Positions 21,207 through 32,730 of a stretch of DNA of 64,000 nucleotides are shown piece after piece (the first letter of the stretch is position 1; every line of letters starts with the position of its first letter). Location: assembly GCA_033239525.1 (NCBI GenBank), contig BSYO01000006.1:16082175-16146174 (forward strand), in the 5' to 3' direction. The position numbers and the translations under genes are program-made. This DNA is from Nepenthes gracilis. Its lineage: Eukaryota > Streptophyta > Magnoliopsida > Caryophyllales > Nepenthaceae. The notes beneath the pieces are model-generated. The model saw only the letters and a program-made list of their open reading frames with translations. It was not told the origin of the DNA and did no database searches.

Positions 21207-24200
21207 AATAATTATTATGTTTGGTCTTTGGAAATGGCGTGCTTCGCATGTAAATCGGAAATGTCGTGGGGAGTACTCCAAATTCCACGTCTGCGATGCG
21301 TTCTGACAACGCACGATGACCTGTAGGCAAATCTTCACCGTTAATTAAGTAAAAAAAAAATATCGAACAGTCAAACTCATCCAAACCGTTCATTAAATCA
21401 TCAACTCACCGCCTCTCCACACCGATAAATGCCCAAGTCTAGAGGTATCGAGAAATCGTAGCTTCCGTTTTTCGTCTGCTGGGGTTTTGTCCCCTCGTTT
21501 TCTTTCCTTCCATTCCGTTGCATGGGAGATTCCGAAACTTTCTCAAGGCGCTCGTTGGGTATGGCGGATCCGAGTTAAATTGTGCTAGGCGAGAGTCAAG
21601 AGACTCCTTGCGGTCGATCGGTCAATTCCAGTATTGTATGTTGTCTTAGTATTACTACTATTTCTCTGTTGATGTTTTCGTTTGTGATATTATCTGCAAA
21701 CGCGGTTCCATACGCGAAACGTCTCCTTTGGCTCTTCTACCTTGAAAAAAGATTGCTATCATTTGATTGTTCCTTTTTTTGTAGGCTGATGATCAATCTC
21801 TTTAAGATCTACCCCAGATGTATTCGGATTCCCTTCGTTTTTCCCTCGATCTAGGCAACTTCGCTGGGGGTTTGATGGTGTTTGACCTAACTGATGGTGC
21901 GGTTCTTTGGGAACAGCGAGATATTTAATGTTTTGTATGTTTGATATATGAAAAGATGTAGAAAGACAATCAAGGGGAAAAGGCTCTGTGAGACGTGTCG
22001 TCAAGCTTTCGGAGCCTCAAGTCTTGAATGATCCTGTTGTCATCTTGATAGACCTTTGCCATGACAGGTGCGCTTGCATGGCGGGTCAACCATCATTAAT
22101 AAAAAAAACGATTTTTTGGTGTTTTGGGGGGAGATCGCACGGGATTCGCCCGGGGTTTCCCTTCCCTCTCTGGTGTCCATGTTTCTTCGCTCCCCTTCCC
22201 CTTCTATTCCTCATCTCACGGCGGGATTCATCACCATTCGCATAACCGCAAATTACACAAAAAATACAGAGACGATCTTTGAGCTTGAAATTCTCTCCAG
22301 CCTTGGGCATGGGAATCCTATTTGGTAAATCCCTTAAGATGCGCCAAACGGCAACGATCCATTTGATCTAGACTTGAGGTATCTATTTCTCGTCACCAAC
22401 AATTATGTTCTTGAATTTTTCTGGAAGGTGGGGCATCGCCACTAATTTTCTTAGTGCTAAAAAAGCTCGGTAAGTTTAAATTTGAAGGTGTAATAACTAT
22501 TAGAAGGAATTTGAGGTATTATGATGCTTGTGGGAAACAAGTTATTTGCTCTTAGTGTTTCAACTATATTTTCTAAAGAAAAACCAAAACGAACTCACAT
22601 TCACTAAACACTTTCGAGCATCGATGATAATATAGTATCCCGAAGTTTTCATTTACAAAGCTGGATCGACTGGCTCTTTTACTATTCAGATTTACTGAAT
22701 TATTTATTTTGTTGAGGCTTTTGAAACGGATCTCTATGCTCTTACGCCACATTCATTTGCAATTTTTTGTGGCCGTTACCCCCTCGTGCCACCAGTATAA
22801 CCGATTATAATATAAGTTGTAAATTACGCACTGGACTGGAGGGCTGTTGACCGTGGATTAGATAAGTTAATTGTTTGTTTCCTTTTGGGAAAATTGTTTG
22901 TGTGCATATCTCTATTGATTTTGATATTACATTGAATGCATTGGCTTCTAGTTTAAAACATTGCTAGGTGTATCAGGGATGCCTAAATGTTTTTGGGATT
23001 GTAATTTGTAGTATCTGTGAGGTGGGGGCATCTTGGCAAAGTTTCTATTGGATTTTTCTTCTTATCTCGTGTAAATGTAATTTAGGAGAACTTTTAGAAT
23101 GTAATCTTTTAACGGTGCAGTCAGAGAACGTGAACCTAATGGCAGACTGGAGACCTTGCCAGGGAGCACCCGAAGGATAGACATGGCAGTGTGAAGACAA
23201 CGTGCGAAGCTCCAGAAGAACTTGCAAGCGTTGTAGGCTGACGGTGCATAACCATTGCTGTCTTGTGGTTTGTTGCTTGAGCTTCGCATTTGCAAATATA
23301 TGTATGGATTCTTATATCGTTAAGATTCAAGATCCCCCGCCCCCCCAAACCCAAGCAAAAAAATGTGATAGTGCATCAATGGCTAGCCATTGTGGCTTAT
23401 GTGGTTCTATTTGTTATTTTTGTTGTATAGTTCAGCAATTCTGGAAAAGTTGACTATGCTGTGGAACCATTCAGCTGTTATGAGAGCAAGTTATTGTCTC
23501 CATTTTTTCAGCTGAAGTCAGATTTGCTATATGATTGAGCTTTTATTCTTTGCACCACTTCTGTCTTATTGAACTTTGGCGTGATTCTTTCTGCTTTCTC
23601 CGGTTAAAGCTGATTTTGAATTTGCTTTTGCTGAAGAACTCTCTCTCATTTATGCATCAGATAAAGATGATGCTGAATTTTCTCCCACTGAAGAAAGTTC
23701 CTGAGGGCAAGCCATTATTTTCTTTGGTTCAAAGCATCACATGCCTGAAGGTATATGAATATTGTATGCTTGATCTCAACGTAAGAAGACCTTTTTTTCA
23801 ATTGATTAATAGATATCCTTCCTGGAAAAAAGAAATTGGAATTGCTGACTGAGATTGGGGTACATTCGTCCCATCTATATGTAAGTTTGCTCCTCCTATT
23901 TTTCGTGTAAAGTTGCTGAGCCATTGAGGGATGATACTGGGCATGCCCTCTGGCATTTTTAATCGCTAGTAGTGTTTTTTCCTACCCGAACTCGCTTCTT
24001 CGTTTATCATGCCATTCGTGAATTTTTTGATTTTTTTGGCAGAATATCTAGTGTTGGTTTAATGAAATGGTAATTGTGCCGCACCTCAGGGAGCCAAAAG
24101 GTCCTGCTAAGGCAGAAGTATTACAAAAGGTCCTGCTAAGGCAGCCGAAAGTGCTGCCTGTTGAAAGGCCTGTTGTCCCTGGTCGATAAAATTTTTTTTT

Positions 24201-24648
24201 AAAAAATTCAACATCCTTCTCTCAAATGATTGTCTTGTGTGCTTCCTGGGCAGGTAAATATTAAACCCAAGTAGCCGTGTCAAATAGAGATCAAACATAG
24301 ATTTTATTTTGATAAGGGTTGTATTATGTGGTTATAATTTGTACAAATGGATGAATCTCAGAAATTCTTGTTCAATCGTAGTTGCTTTTATAATGAATCG
24401 CGTGACTTGTTATATTTGTTATCATTAATGAGAAACCGATAACTTCTAAAGCATGGCCAGGCAATGACCCGGAAACGGTGAGCTGGGATTACTGACTAAT
24501 AATAGAAAATACTGATACAGCAGAAATGGAATTGAATCCTTTTTCGTGTCAATAAGCCGGCATGCAACATTTGATAAACATTCACATTTTATGAACATTG
24601 TCATGATTAATTTTTGAATGTGAATTCGATTCGAGTGAGAGTGGTTGT
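21207..24648 (+). other. Duplicated apparently non-coding locus, copy 1
   Basis: Shares ordered blocks with 32731-35995: ATTCCACGTCTGCG and CGCACGATGAC (21280 / 32800), TCTCCTTGCGGTCGAT (21600 / 33107), a block starting after TTTTTTGTAG (21784 / 33300), TTGATAGACCTTTGCCATGA (22044 / 33558) and GAGCTT near 23280 / 34975. Orientation is inferred from a GTTTTGTCCCC-type leader, GTATG-like donors and CAG/TAG acceptor-like sites preceding shared blocks. No frame is open in both copies over more than about 30 codons, and the longest ORF (23535-23852) is not conserved. It may be a non-coding RNA gene or a dead gene pair. The best hint of coding is LDLG next to 21840 and 33365 in the same frame, with stops nearby. 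Confidence 0.5.
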
Positions 24649-24727
24649 GGATCCATAAGCTCTACTTGGTAAGAGCACTCAAAATATGGATTTTGAGCGG
24701 TTTGGTGGTTCGACTCCACCTGGGTCC
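24649..24727 (+). tRNA. tRNA-like gene with Pol III signals, anticodon uncertain
   Basis: GGATCCA (24649-24655) pairs fully, with one G-T wobble, with TGGGTCC (24721-24727). The D stem GCTC/GAGC, anticodon-type stem CTCAA/TTGAG and T arm GGTGG-TTCGACT-CCACC all form. A box-A-like AGCTCTACTTGG and an exact B box GGTTCGACTCC (24707-24717) are present, and a TTTTT terminator follows at 24728-24732. The anticodon loop is 10 nt (AATATGGATT) rather than 7, so the anticodon cannot be assigned. It is either a decayed tRNA gene or a tRNA-like RNA. A shortened relative is at 35996-36044. Confidence 0.55.
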
Positions 24728-24732
24728 TTTTT

Positions 24733-26339
24733 CTCGGGCTAATCTTTCCTGCAGTCTGAATGGCATGTTGAAGGTAGCCCACCTGTTTTACTACTAAAAC
24801 AGTTGTTTAAAAGGGATTCATGTCTGATAAATATAATATATTTGAAGTATTCAAGTTAATATATCTCTAAAATGGTGTTACGGTTTTTTTTTATTTAAGT
24901 AACTATACTTTTTTATTTCTGTAGTTTTATGTACGTGTATGTATATATTTTTCTGAAAAAATCTCTCTTTAAACGACTCTGTGAAGTGTTCTGTAAGTCG
25001 TCCTGGCTTGTTTTCTCCTCCTCGGTCCTGCAGTCAATCATGCTGATACAGGGCTGATTTATATTACTATTAAACCCTTCTTTAGAAGGGCTTATGTAAT
25101 TTGTAATTTTAAAAACTAAAGTAACTGATTTTTTTTTTAGCATGTATGTGGTTCTTTCCCCTTCCTGTGTCAAACATGTCGAAGGTATATAGGGTCTGAT
25201 GTTTAGTGTTAAATTAATTTGTGAAAATAATTATAATTTAAAAAAATATATATCTTTTAAAAAAATCTAGCTAAAATATTGATCGAGGTATTCTTGTAAA
25301 AGGAGCTTGAAAAGAGCGTAGTTTGTACGGGAATTACATCATTCTATTCAATTCACCGCATGCCCTCTTTTGTATACACATGGCTTTGTATATAATTTCA
25401 GTACGCACTTTCTGTTTATAGTAGTGTTAGTAAGACATCCTTGGGCCATTATTGAGATATCGAGATGTCCTCAAGGTGGTTGTGACCTTTATCAAGCAAT
25501 TTCGAAGCTGTTTAAATGTGCCCCTTAAATGTTATTTTGAGTGGTATTATGAGACACATTTAAGCCACCCTTGGAGCATCTTAATGATATGGCATCTTAT
25601 TTCTATTGAATTTACAAAGCTAAATCGATAGGTGAATGTCATGCATTCAAAATCTGTCTTAAAATTAGGCAAAATGTCTACCCTAAATGTTTTATTTCAA
25701 AATCTGTCTGAAAATTCGGCAAAATGTCTCCCCTCAATGTTTAATTTCCAACTGAAACCAGACGCTGCTGATTTCCAAATGGCTAGTACTTTATTCTCGG
25801 TTCCTCTTATTCTCTTCTTTTTTGGCTTTCAATCGGAATGCTATGCTTCTTTAATGTTTTAAGTATGGCTTGCATCTATTTACGTAGTCGTATGTGACAT
25901 GCTGGTTGTAGCTGTTAAAGTTTTATCTGGACTTGTCTCACTTAGAAGTTTTCTTCTTTGTTCTTGTAAGGAGAAGATCAAACTGCGGCACCTAAACAGC
26001 AAGTCTCAAAAAATGGATTGGTGCTCTTAGGTTGTAGAGGGCCTCCCTTTTTCTGGAATGCCTTAAAATTCTGTCTTTCTTCATGTCTTGCTCAGATTTT
26101 TGTTGGCTATTTTTGTTACCTTTTTTTTTTTCCTTATAATGGTATGGTTAGTTATCAGAATTATGTAGTGGCCTTTCAAAAAATATGGACTACACGCATC
26201 TTTTGACGTTAATAGAACGGTGCTATATATTCTGTACATTGACATTTTTTGGGTCCGTTTTCAGGTCAATAATATCCTCATAGCACTCAAAGTTGATATA
26301 TAATCAGTAAAATCAACCAGAAAACGAGAAAATGAAACA
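24733..26339. other. AT-rich spacer
   Basis: About 1.6 kb without a recognisable gene. The only structure seen is the 50-bp tandem duplication at 25646-25745. Confidence 0.5.
25646..25745. repeat. 50-bp tandem duplication
   Basis: Two units, 25646-25695 and 25696-25745, each running TTCAAAATCTGTCT, AAAATT, GGCAAAATGTCT, CCCT, AATGTTT. They differ at only a few positions. Confidence 0.75.
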
Positions 26340-26389
26340 AAGGCAATTGCTATGGTAAGTGGTGCAGTTGTAATGCCGACAAGAAATGG

Positions 26390-26650
26390 CAATTTGGCTT
26401 TACTAATATATATGAGGAGCACACGGGCACTTATACTGTTATAAAAGCCTCTGCTTGGTTTACTAGGGTTTAGAAGCTAGTAACAATTTACAAAAGATGA
26501 AACCTTTGAGGGAGGTAGAGAAATAAAGAAGATGAAGAGAGAAAAGAAAGAAAAATAAATCTCTTTTCCTTTTGTTGGAGATTTAAATTGTGTTTTATTA
26601 TTCGTTGATTTTAGGTACATTTTAATTAGTAGGCTCATAATTTTTTTTCT
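26390..26650 (+). repeat. 5' LTR remnant of copia E1
   Basis: Aligns with 32090-32320 through ATATGAGGAGCACA, CTGTTATAAAAGCCTCTGCTTGGTTTACTA-type blocks (in pieces) and GTTGATTTTAGGTACATTTTAATTA-type tail. Ends are not defined and no primer-binding site is visible. Confidence 0.5.
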
Positions 26651-27027
26651 TTATTTTCAAGAAATTTTTTGCATAAAGAGTCTCTTGATTTGTTTTTATT
26701 GTCCTGTAATATGTATTATCATACTGTCTTTTTAGGGGTTCAAATAAATGGTTTGAAAATAATACTTGTAAATATTGATTTTTGGCTTTATGCGTAAAGG
26801 TTTTGGTGTTTAAATCCCAATGAATGGTATGAAAATCAGGTTGGTTGTCTTAGAAGTTGTTTGAATTGATAGAGTTGTAATGATATGATTTACTTATTTG
26901 GCTCAACCTATGATATTTGGAGTTAGATAAAATATATATTATTTATTTAACTTATTTTTTAGTATTTGTTAACCAAAAATCCAAATGAACATTTAACAAG
27001 GAATAGATTTTAAATATAAGTGAGTTT

Positions 27028-27414
27028 GTGAGTATATTTAATAGATTTTTTATAATATTTATAATCACATCTATATTGAAATACACACAAAAGTATTATA
27101 TGATAAGGTCAAAAAATTTTATATTTTAAAAATTAGTAATAATAAATTATATCACTTGATGAAATTAGTTTAAGTGATAAATAGGGAGGGCAATTTTATA
27201 GCCAACTAGCTAAACTAGTTTTAAGGATATGTCGACCAATTGAATGTTATAGACATTAAATTGAATAATGAGTTGTTAGTCTTATAGTTGTTAGTTATAT
27301 TACTAGATTTGTGAAAAATTATCTAAATCACTATTGTTGACATCACTTCTAACACTATAGTGACTATAGAGATAGTTAGGGATATGATTTTTAATGAGGA
27401 GATGAGAAGGTGGT
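27028..27414 (+). other. Copia leader / gag remnant, AT-rich
   Basis: No readable gag. From 27028 onward the sequence is duplicated almost exactly at 60804 onward. Confidence 0.5.
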
Positions 27415-28170
27415 TATAAAGCTCAACATCCTCTCAGAGTTGAGGAAAGAGGCAAGAGGCGAGGGTCTAAGTCTTGAAAGAAAAGTCAGAGCAAATAAAG
27501 ATCAAGATATTAAAACCTTAAATACCACTATTGTTAGAAAATAGGTTATATCAAGATGTACTATTATAAATAAAAATACGAAAACGTATATGATAGCAAA
27601 AACAGGTCAAAGTCTTGAGACAAAGAGAGTCTTGGTTGTTACCAGATTTGATATTTTTCTTGTATGCAAAGAAAATGTAATCACCTTAGCCAATCATGAG
27701 AGAAGTTAGATGATCAATAGTGGTTTATTACAATACATTACATTTAGAAGGAAGTTCTTTATATTATATACTCTCAATGGTTTTGCAATATTAAAGATAG
27801 AAAATGGTGAATTGTCTTGGATTGTGGGATATTGTGATAAGTATTTGATTACCGATAATGATACAAAGTTGATGTTAAAGGATGTACAATACATCTCGGA
27901 TATCTGGTTGAGTCTTGTTTCAGTCGTTAAACTTAATAACAAAGGGTTTCACAACACCTTTCATAAGGGTGCATAAAAAACCCTCTGAAGGTTTCTAGTG
28001 GTTATCAGAGGAAAAAAGGTTTCCAGTTTGTATGTATTGTAAGTTTCTATTTCAGGTGGAGACATACATGTAGTTAGGAGCAACAAGTCTTCTGGCCTAT
28101 GGTATAGGCATTTAAGCCATATGAGTAAGAAGAAGTTTAATCATTAGGCAAAGAAGAACTTTCGTTCGTG
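27415..28170 (+). pseudogene. Copia gag end, protease and GAG-pre-integrase
   Basis: A basic stretch (VEERGKRREGLSLERKVRAN, 27440-27505) fits the region before the copia zinc knuckle, whose cysteines are lost. The open frame 27710-27976 reads ILYTLNGFAILKIENGELSW, DNDTKLMLKDVQYISDIWLS and VVKLNNKGF, the second half of the copia protease module (family: G...V...L.DV..VP.L..NLIS...L...G). The catalytic DSGA motif is not readable. NKSSGLWYRHLSHMSKKKF at 28080-28135 is the GAG-pre-integrase signature (LWH.RLGHMS). Copy E2 has the same defects, so they predate the duplication. Confidence 0.75.
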
Positions 28171-28239
28171 TGTGAAAGAGGTAAAGATGAAGACAAGTTA
28201 TCATTGTTTGGTTGAAAAACAACAAAAAGTTCTATTTAT

Positions 28240-28960
28240 CCACTAAGAAAGTAGATCTCTTTGTGTTTGTGCATACTGACATAAGTGATCCTATTGATGT
28301 TAAAATATTCAGTGGAGCACTTTATTTCATAATATTAATTATGATTATTTTAGAAAATTATGGATATCTCCATTGAAAATGAAGGATTAGAGTGTTGACT
28401 TTTTGTGCAGTTTATGCCCTAGTTGAAAGGAAATGGAGAATAAGTAGAAGTGCATCCAAAGTAACAATAGATGAGAATATATACAAGTGTTTGATATATA
28501 TTGTTAATCATACAGAATACGACATTAATATATTCCACTGATGACATCACAAGTTAATGGTGTGGTAGAAAAATAAATCGAACAGCTAATTGAAAGTGTG
28601 TGCTATATATTTTTAGATATAAAGCCCCCGACTCGTTTAGAAGAAGTCTTGAACATAGTAGCTCATGTAATTGGCGTCTCACCTATTGACCTGTTAATTG
28701 GTGATGTGCTAGATATGATGTGTTTTGTAAAAAAACTCTCTTATGACCACTCATATGTGTTTAGGTACAACTCCTTCGTTTACATTTTAAAGAAAGAAAG
28801 ATCCAGGTTTGAGGAGAAAATGTAACAATGCATCTTTTTCAACTCTGATGAAGATAAATTTGTTTAACAATTTTATGATTCAACAGGGAAGAAACTTGTG
28901 AGATTTAGATATGTAATATTTGTTGAAGATGAGATTATCAAGGATGTCGACAAAGCGGAG
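28240..28960 (+). pseudogene. Copia integrase
   Basis: FVHTDISDPIDVKIFSGALY (28268-28327) matches the family HTDLWGP...GGARYF around the first catalytic aspartate, which is present. The region of the second aspartate is unreadable. QVNGVVEK near 28555 corresponds to PQQNGVAER, then LIESVCYIFL. In another frame VLNIVAHVIGVSPIDLLIG (28650-28705) is the post-core region, and KKERSRFEEKM (28790-28825) matches K.....KLDPKA. VRFRYVIFVED at about 28900-28930 is the usual R.RDVVFDE end. Several stops and frameshifts. Confidence 0.8.
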
Positions 28961-29204
28961 GCAATCTCTAATAAAAATTAGAACTGGTTTTGTAAAATAA
29001 AAATTCAAGCGGAAGATGGTACTCGAGGTGATTATAAAGATGATAGAGACCATGAGATTCCAACCTTTAACGAGATGGATGTTCAAATATGAATGTTGAT
29101 ACCCATGATGGTACTTCTCATGAATATTTTGGATCTACACCAACAATCGACTCCAATGATTGATGATATATCGACATCCTTCCTCACCCTTATCAGTTGA
29201 TGAG

Positions 29205-29227
29205 TATATATATATATATATATATAT
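29205..29227. repeat. (TA)n microsatellite
   Basis: 23 bases of alternating TA inside copia pol. The duplicated copy has a run of exactly the same length at 62990-63012. Confidence 0.9.
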
Positions 29228-29329
29228 TTTATGGCGGAGAGCTTATGTGCTTTGATAAAGTTATGAAGGAAGAACATAACATAGAGTGATAAAAGTTATA
29301 CAAGATGAAAGCGAAATCGGTATATAGAA

Positions 29330-29602
29330 AATTACACTTTCAAAATAATCAAAGTTGTCTAAGGGCAAATGTGCGTTAACAAACAAGCGAGTTTTGTATG
29401 AAATCTAAAGAAAACAACTATTAATCAAAGTATAAGGTATAATTGGTTGGAAAGGGTTTTGATAAACGTAAGAGTATTGATTTTGTGGAGTTTTTCTCCT
29501 ATTGTAAAGATGTTTTCAATTCAAGTTGTTTTTAGATTAGCCATAACCTACACTTTAGAAATTAAACAACTAGATATACAACAACTTTTCTTCATAGTTG
29601 AT
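29330..29602 (+). pseudogene. Copia reverse transcriptase, part 1
   Basis: KGQMCVNKQASFV, then YNWLERVL, SFSPIVKMFSIQVVFRLAIT and LEIKQLDIQQLFFIVD match the copia RT entry (KGK.AI..KWVFK, YKARLVAKGF, FSPVVK..SIR.LLA, LE..Q.DVKTAFLHGD). The nested LTR interrupts the frame just after FFIVD, and RT resumes at 30626 with LDEEIYIE. Confidence 0.8.
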
Positions 29603-30625
29603 GGGTAGAGTTTCTTGGTGTCGGAAATAAAGCGCGTAAAAATTGGGAAAAAGGCACAAGTCGTTAAAGTCAACACGTTAGTGTTAGCCGTCCGATGACA
29701 ACAAGCAGCGGCAAGCTTCATTTAGAGGCGGTCAATAACTTGATTGGCCAGAAATCTCTATACAGCAGTAGCCGTGAGAGATAATAAACCTAATACGGGC
29801 GATCACCTGTTTGATAGGCAATCCCATGCACGAAAATACTTGATTCTTTCCATGATTATACGCTTTCACTAAAATCGATCTTCTCTAAAAAGGTATCAAT
29901 CGGATTAGGCGCAACGACGAGTTTAAACGGCCACAAGAACATGAAAGGAAGGCGGATAATTTGGATATCAGATTCTGTTGTTCGAAAAGAAAAATGATCC
30001 ATCAAATCACATCGCGCGACCCACTAACCGCTGACTGAGAGAAGGCCGCCTGCTAGGCGAAGGAAGGTGGCTCTCCCACCCCCTATATAAACCCGAGTCT
30101 CCTCTGGAAAGGATCGCTTTGTGTGCACCCAAAAAGAGAACACGCTTTCCCGAGACAAAAGACTTTCTGGTATGTCTAAGTTACGAACGCTATAGTGTTT
30201 GAGCAAAACTCTATCTGTAAAGCGTTCACCTTCCAATCCCACTCTAAGCCTCCAGATTGCAGTCTCCTCCGACTCTCTGAGAACCGTCCTCCAAAGCTTC
30301 TACGCTTTCGGGACACAATTTTCACTCGTTCTCTATGAATAGCAAGTTAGAAATCACACTCTCAACGGGCCACGGGATCATCTCTACTTCTACAGGCAAC
30401 GCTTAAGCAAATTTGTTCTCTCTCTTTCTCTTACTTATCAATTCACCTTCCACAAGGCTTTTCTTGGCGGCTGCGTCGGAGTATTTTCGGTGGGATAACT
30501 CTCTGTGGCGTTGACATCTCGTTTACATAGTGGTGTGCGGGTTTAGACCGATGAAACCCAAATCGGCCATTGGTCTTAGACGAATCGAATCTATTCAAAA
30601 AGTCGAATCCGGGTGCGCATCAGCA
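29603..30625 (+). repeat. Nested gypsy-type solo LTR in copia E1
   Basis: About 1 kb separating two halves of copia RT. The reading frame gives the insertion point exactly: FFIVD ends at 29602 and (GT)GAT-CTC-GAT resumes at 30626, leaving an imperfect duplication (TTGAT / GTGAT). The right end is CAGCA. It contains a TATA box CTATATAAACC (30084-30094), a U5 motif GCGTCGGAGT (30473-30482) followed by CGGTGGGATAACT, and a tail like that of LTR B. It has no internal domain, so it is solo. It was probably left by recombination between two LTRs of a Tat-type element. The same insertion begins at 63389 in copy E2. Confidence 0.75.
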
Positions 30626-31730
30626 GTGATCTCGATGAAGAAATCTATATAGAGTAATTGGATGGATTTCGAGCTAGGATAAGAGTACTTAGTATCATAG
30701 ATTAAAGAAGAATTTTCAGATTGAAACAATGGTTTAAGAAATTTGAATAAGTGATAGTAAGTCAATGTTACTGAAAAACTATTTTGAAATATTGTGTCTT
30801 CATCAAAGGGTTCTTTTGTTCTATGTGAATGACATATTTATTATAGGGTGGAACGTCTCTTGGATTGCTAAGTTGAAAAAATAATTTAGGAACTCTTTTG
30901 CTATGAAATACTTAAAGCCAGTGAAGTAAATTATTAATATAAGAATATTTTATAAACAAAAAGTAAAAAAAATTTAAATTTCCTAATAAAGTTATATAGA
31001 AAAGGTGTTCTAATATTTCAACATGAAGGTATTAAATCCGATGAGTACTTTGCTTGTCAATTATTTCAAATTTATCAATGTCCTTTTAGAGATGATAAGA
31101 AGGCCGTCATAAGACATGCTCCCTACTCTTCGATTGTTAGTAGTCTAATGTGTCCGATAGTGTGTAAAAGACAAGTCATCGTTTGTGCATTTAGAATAAC
31201 TAATCGATTCCTTTCTAATCTTAGAAAGAAATATTGGTATGCAATATAATGGATACCGAAGTATATTTGAAGAACTTTCAATGTATTTGTGCTTCATAAC
31301 TAAAAAGTCACTAATGGTTAGATATGTTAATGTCGACATAATGGGTGACATTGACTAAAAATATTATGAATTTATTTCTTAGTAGTCAAGGTTACAAACA
31401 TATCAAAGTTGAATATACTACAGTGACAAAAGCGAGTAAAAAAATATTATGGATAAGAAAATTCATCTGAAAAACTTGACTAAAACTAAGAGTGGTATTT
31501 GGTAATCTGTGATAATTAAAACACAATTAACTTTTGCAGAAACTCATAATTTTATTTAAGAATGAAGCATATTAATATTCGATATCATTGGGTGATGAAT
31601 GTTATTAACTCAAAGTTACTAACGTTTGATAAACTTAAAACTAAAGATAATGAGTTAGATATGATGACAAAAATGATACAAAAGAAAAGGTTTAAAGCAT
31701 ACTGAGTGATTATCAAGATGATGATGAGCC
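30626..31730 (+). pseudogene. Copia reverse transcriptase part 2 and RNase H
   Basis: DLDEEIYIE and QLDGFRARIR-like sequence open the second half, then RLKQWFKKFE (family LKQAPRQW..KFD). The catalytic box near 30815 reads FYVNDIFIIG: the YVDD motif has N for the first aspartate. RNase H fragments follow, with YVNVDIMGDID near 31320-31360 (family GYVDADYAGD.D) and a C-terminal HWVMNVINSKLLTFDKLKTK stretch (31588-31650; family R.HFIRD....G...V..I.T..N.AD). LDMMTKMIQKKRFKAY ends near 31705. Many stops. Confidence 0.8.
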
Positions 31731-31758
31731 CCTCTCATGGTCTTAAGAAAAAGTTTAT

Positions 31759-32640
31759 TGTTAGGCTTTTGGTTACTCATTTGTAAATATCATACCCAAT
31801 AACATATCATGTAAAGGGACGCTTAGAGGGAGGCATCAAGTAAGGGTTAGTTGAGGATTAGTCAATCTGTCAATTGTCAGAGTTTATTGGAGGTTCAAGC
31901 AACATTCGTCTATGGTTAATTGAGTGATCAAAGTCATGGGAGGAAGGTACAAGGTTTATGTGAAGATTAGCCGAACAAAAGCCTTTTGTGTATGGTAGGC
32001 GCAAGATAGACAATTGTATGTCAATTCCTGTAAAAACAGTGCATGGTAGGTACATGTACATGAATTGATCAAGGGGGTCATTTCTGATACATATAAGGAG
32101 CACATGTATACTTGTGCTGCTATAAAAACTTCTGCTTGGTCTACTAAAGTTAGGAGAGGAATAATCACTTATAAATTTTGAATCTTTTGAGAGCTGATAC
32201 AGAGAGAAAAAAGAAAAAGCAAAATAAGAAAAAAAAAGTAAAATTTTACTCATTCGTTTGGTAACTAAATCGTATTTCATTCTTGTTGATATTAAATACA
32301 TTAATTTTAATGTCGAAGAATAATTTTACTAATCATTTTCTTCTTATTCGTCATTATATTTTTATTTCTCGGCTTATCATTACAAGATTTTATATCTTTA
32401 TGTTATTGATTTTTATATTTAGAATTAACCGTATAGTAAATAATTTTAAACTTATAACCCTATATATTTTTTATTTTAAAAAATATTTTTATATAAAATA
32501 TATATCTATTTATTTATATTTGTTACCGACGTGGATTATTACCTCATTTTTTTTACGGTTTAATTAAAAATTTAGAAAATAATATTTTTATAGATTTGTT
32601 TTAACTTTACATGTAATATTTCAATGTCTGGACCCCAACA
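31759..32640 (+). repeat. 3' LTR of copia E1
   Basis: Candidate bounds are TGTTAGGCTTTTGG (31759) and GGACCCCAACA (32640), giving TG...CA ends with short inverted termini. A TATA-like GCTATAAAAAC lies at about 32129-32140. The part from 32095 to 32320 matches the 5' LTR remnant. Confidence 0.6.
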
Positions 32641-32730
32641 ATTTTTCGTGTGCGGATACATTTATTTTTAATATTTAATTTTCTAACATGACATAATTTC
32701 TTACGTTTAATATACAGACAAAATTAGAAA

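Larger units (their letters stand above)
26340..32640 (+). mobile_element. Ty1/copia retrotransposon E1, decayed
   Basis: Order gag remnant, protease, GAG-pre-integrase, integrase, RT, RNase H identifies copia: integrase lies before RT, unlike gypsy. The 3' LTR candidate is 31759-32640. A 5' LTR remnant lies near 26390-26650, sharing GAGGAGCACA, the CTATAAAA-type box, CTGCTTGGT and TTAGTA-type tail with 32095-32320. A gypsy-type LTR is inserted within RT at 29603-30625. Coding parts are broken throughout, mostly by substitutions and small indels, and AT content is high. A second, truncated copy is at 60803-64000. Confidence 0.8.

Noticed and set aside
23535..23852. 105-codon ORF in duplicated locus copy 1
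   Set aside because: The matching part of copy 2 (about 35190-35450) is not open in the same frame; composition is that of AT-rich spacer.
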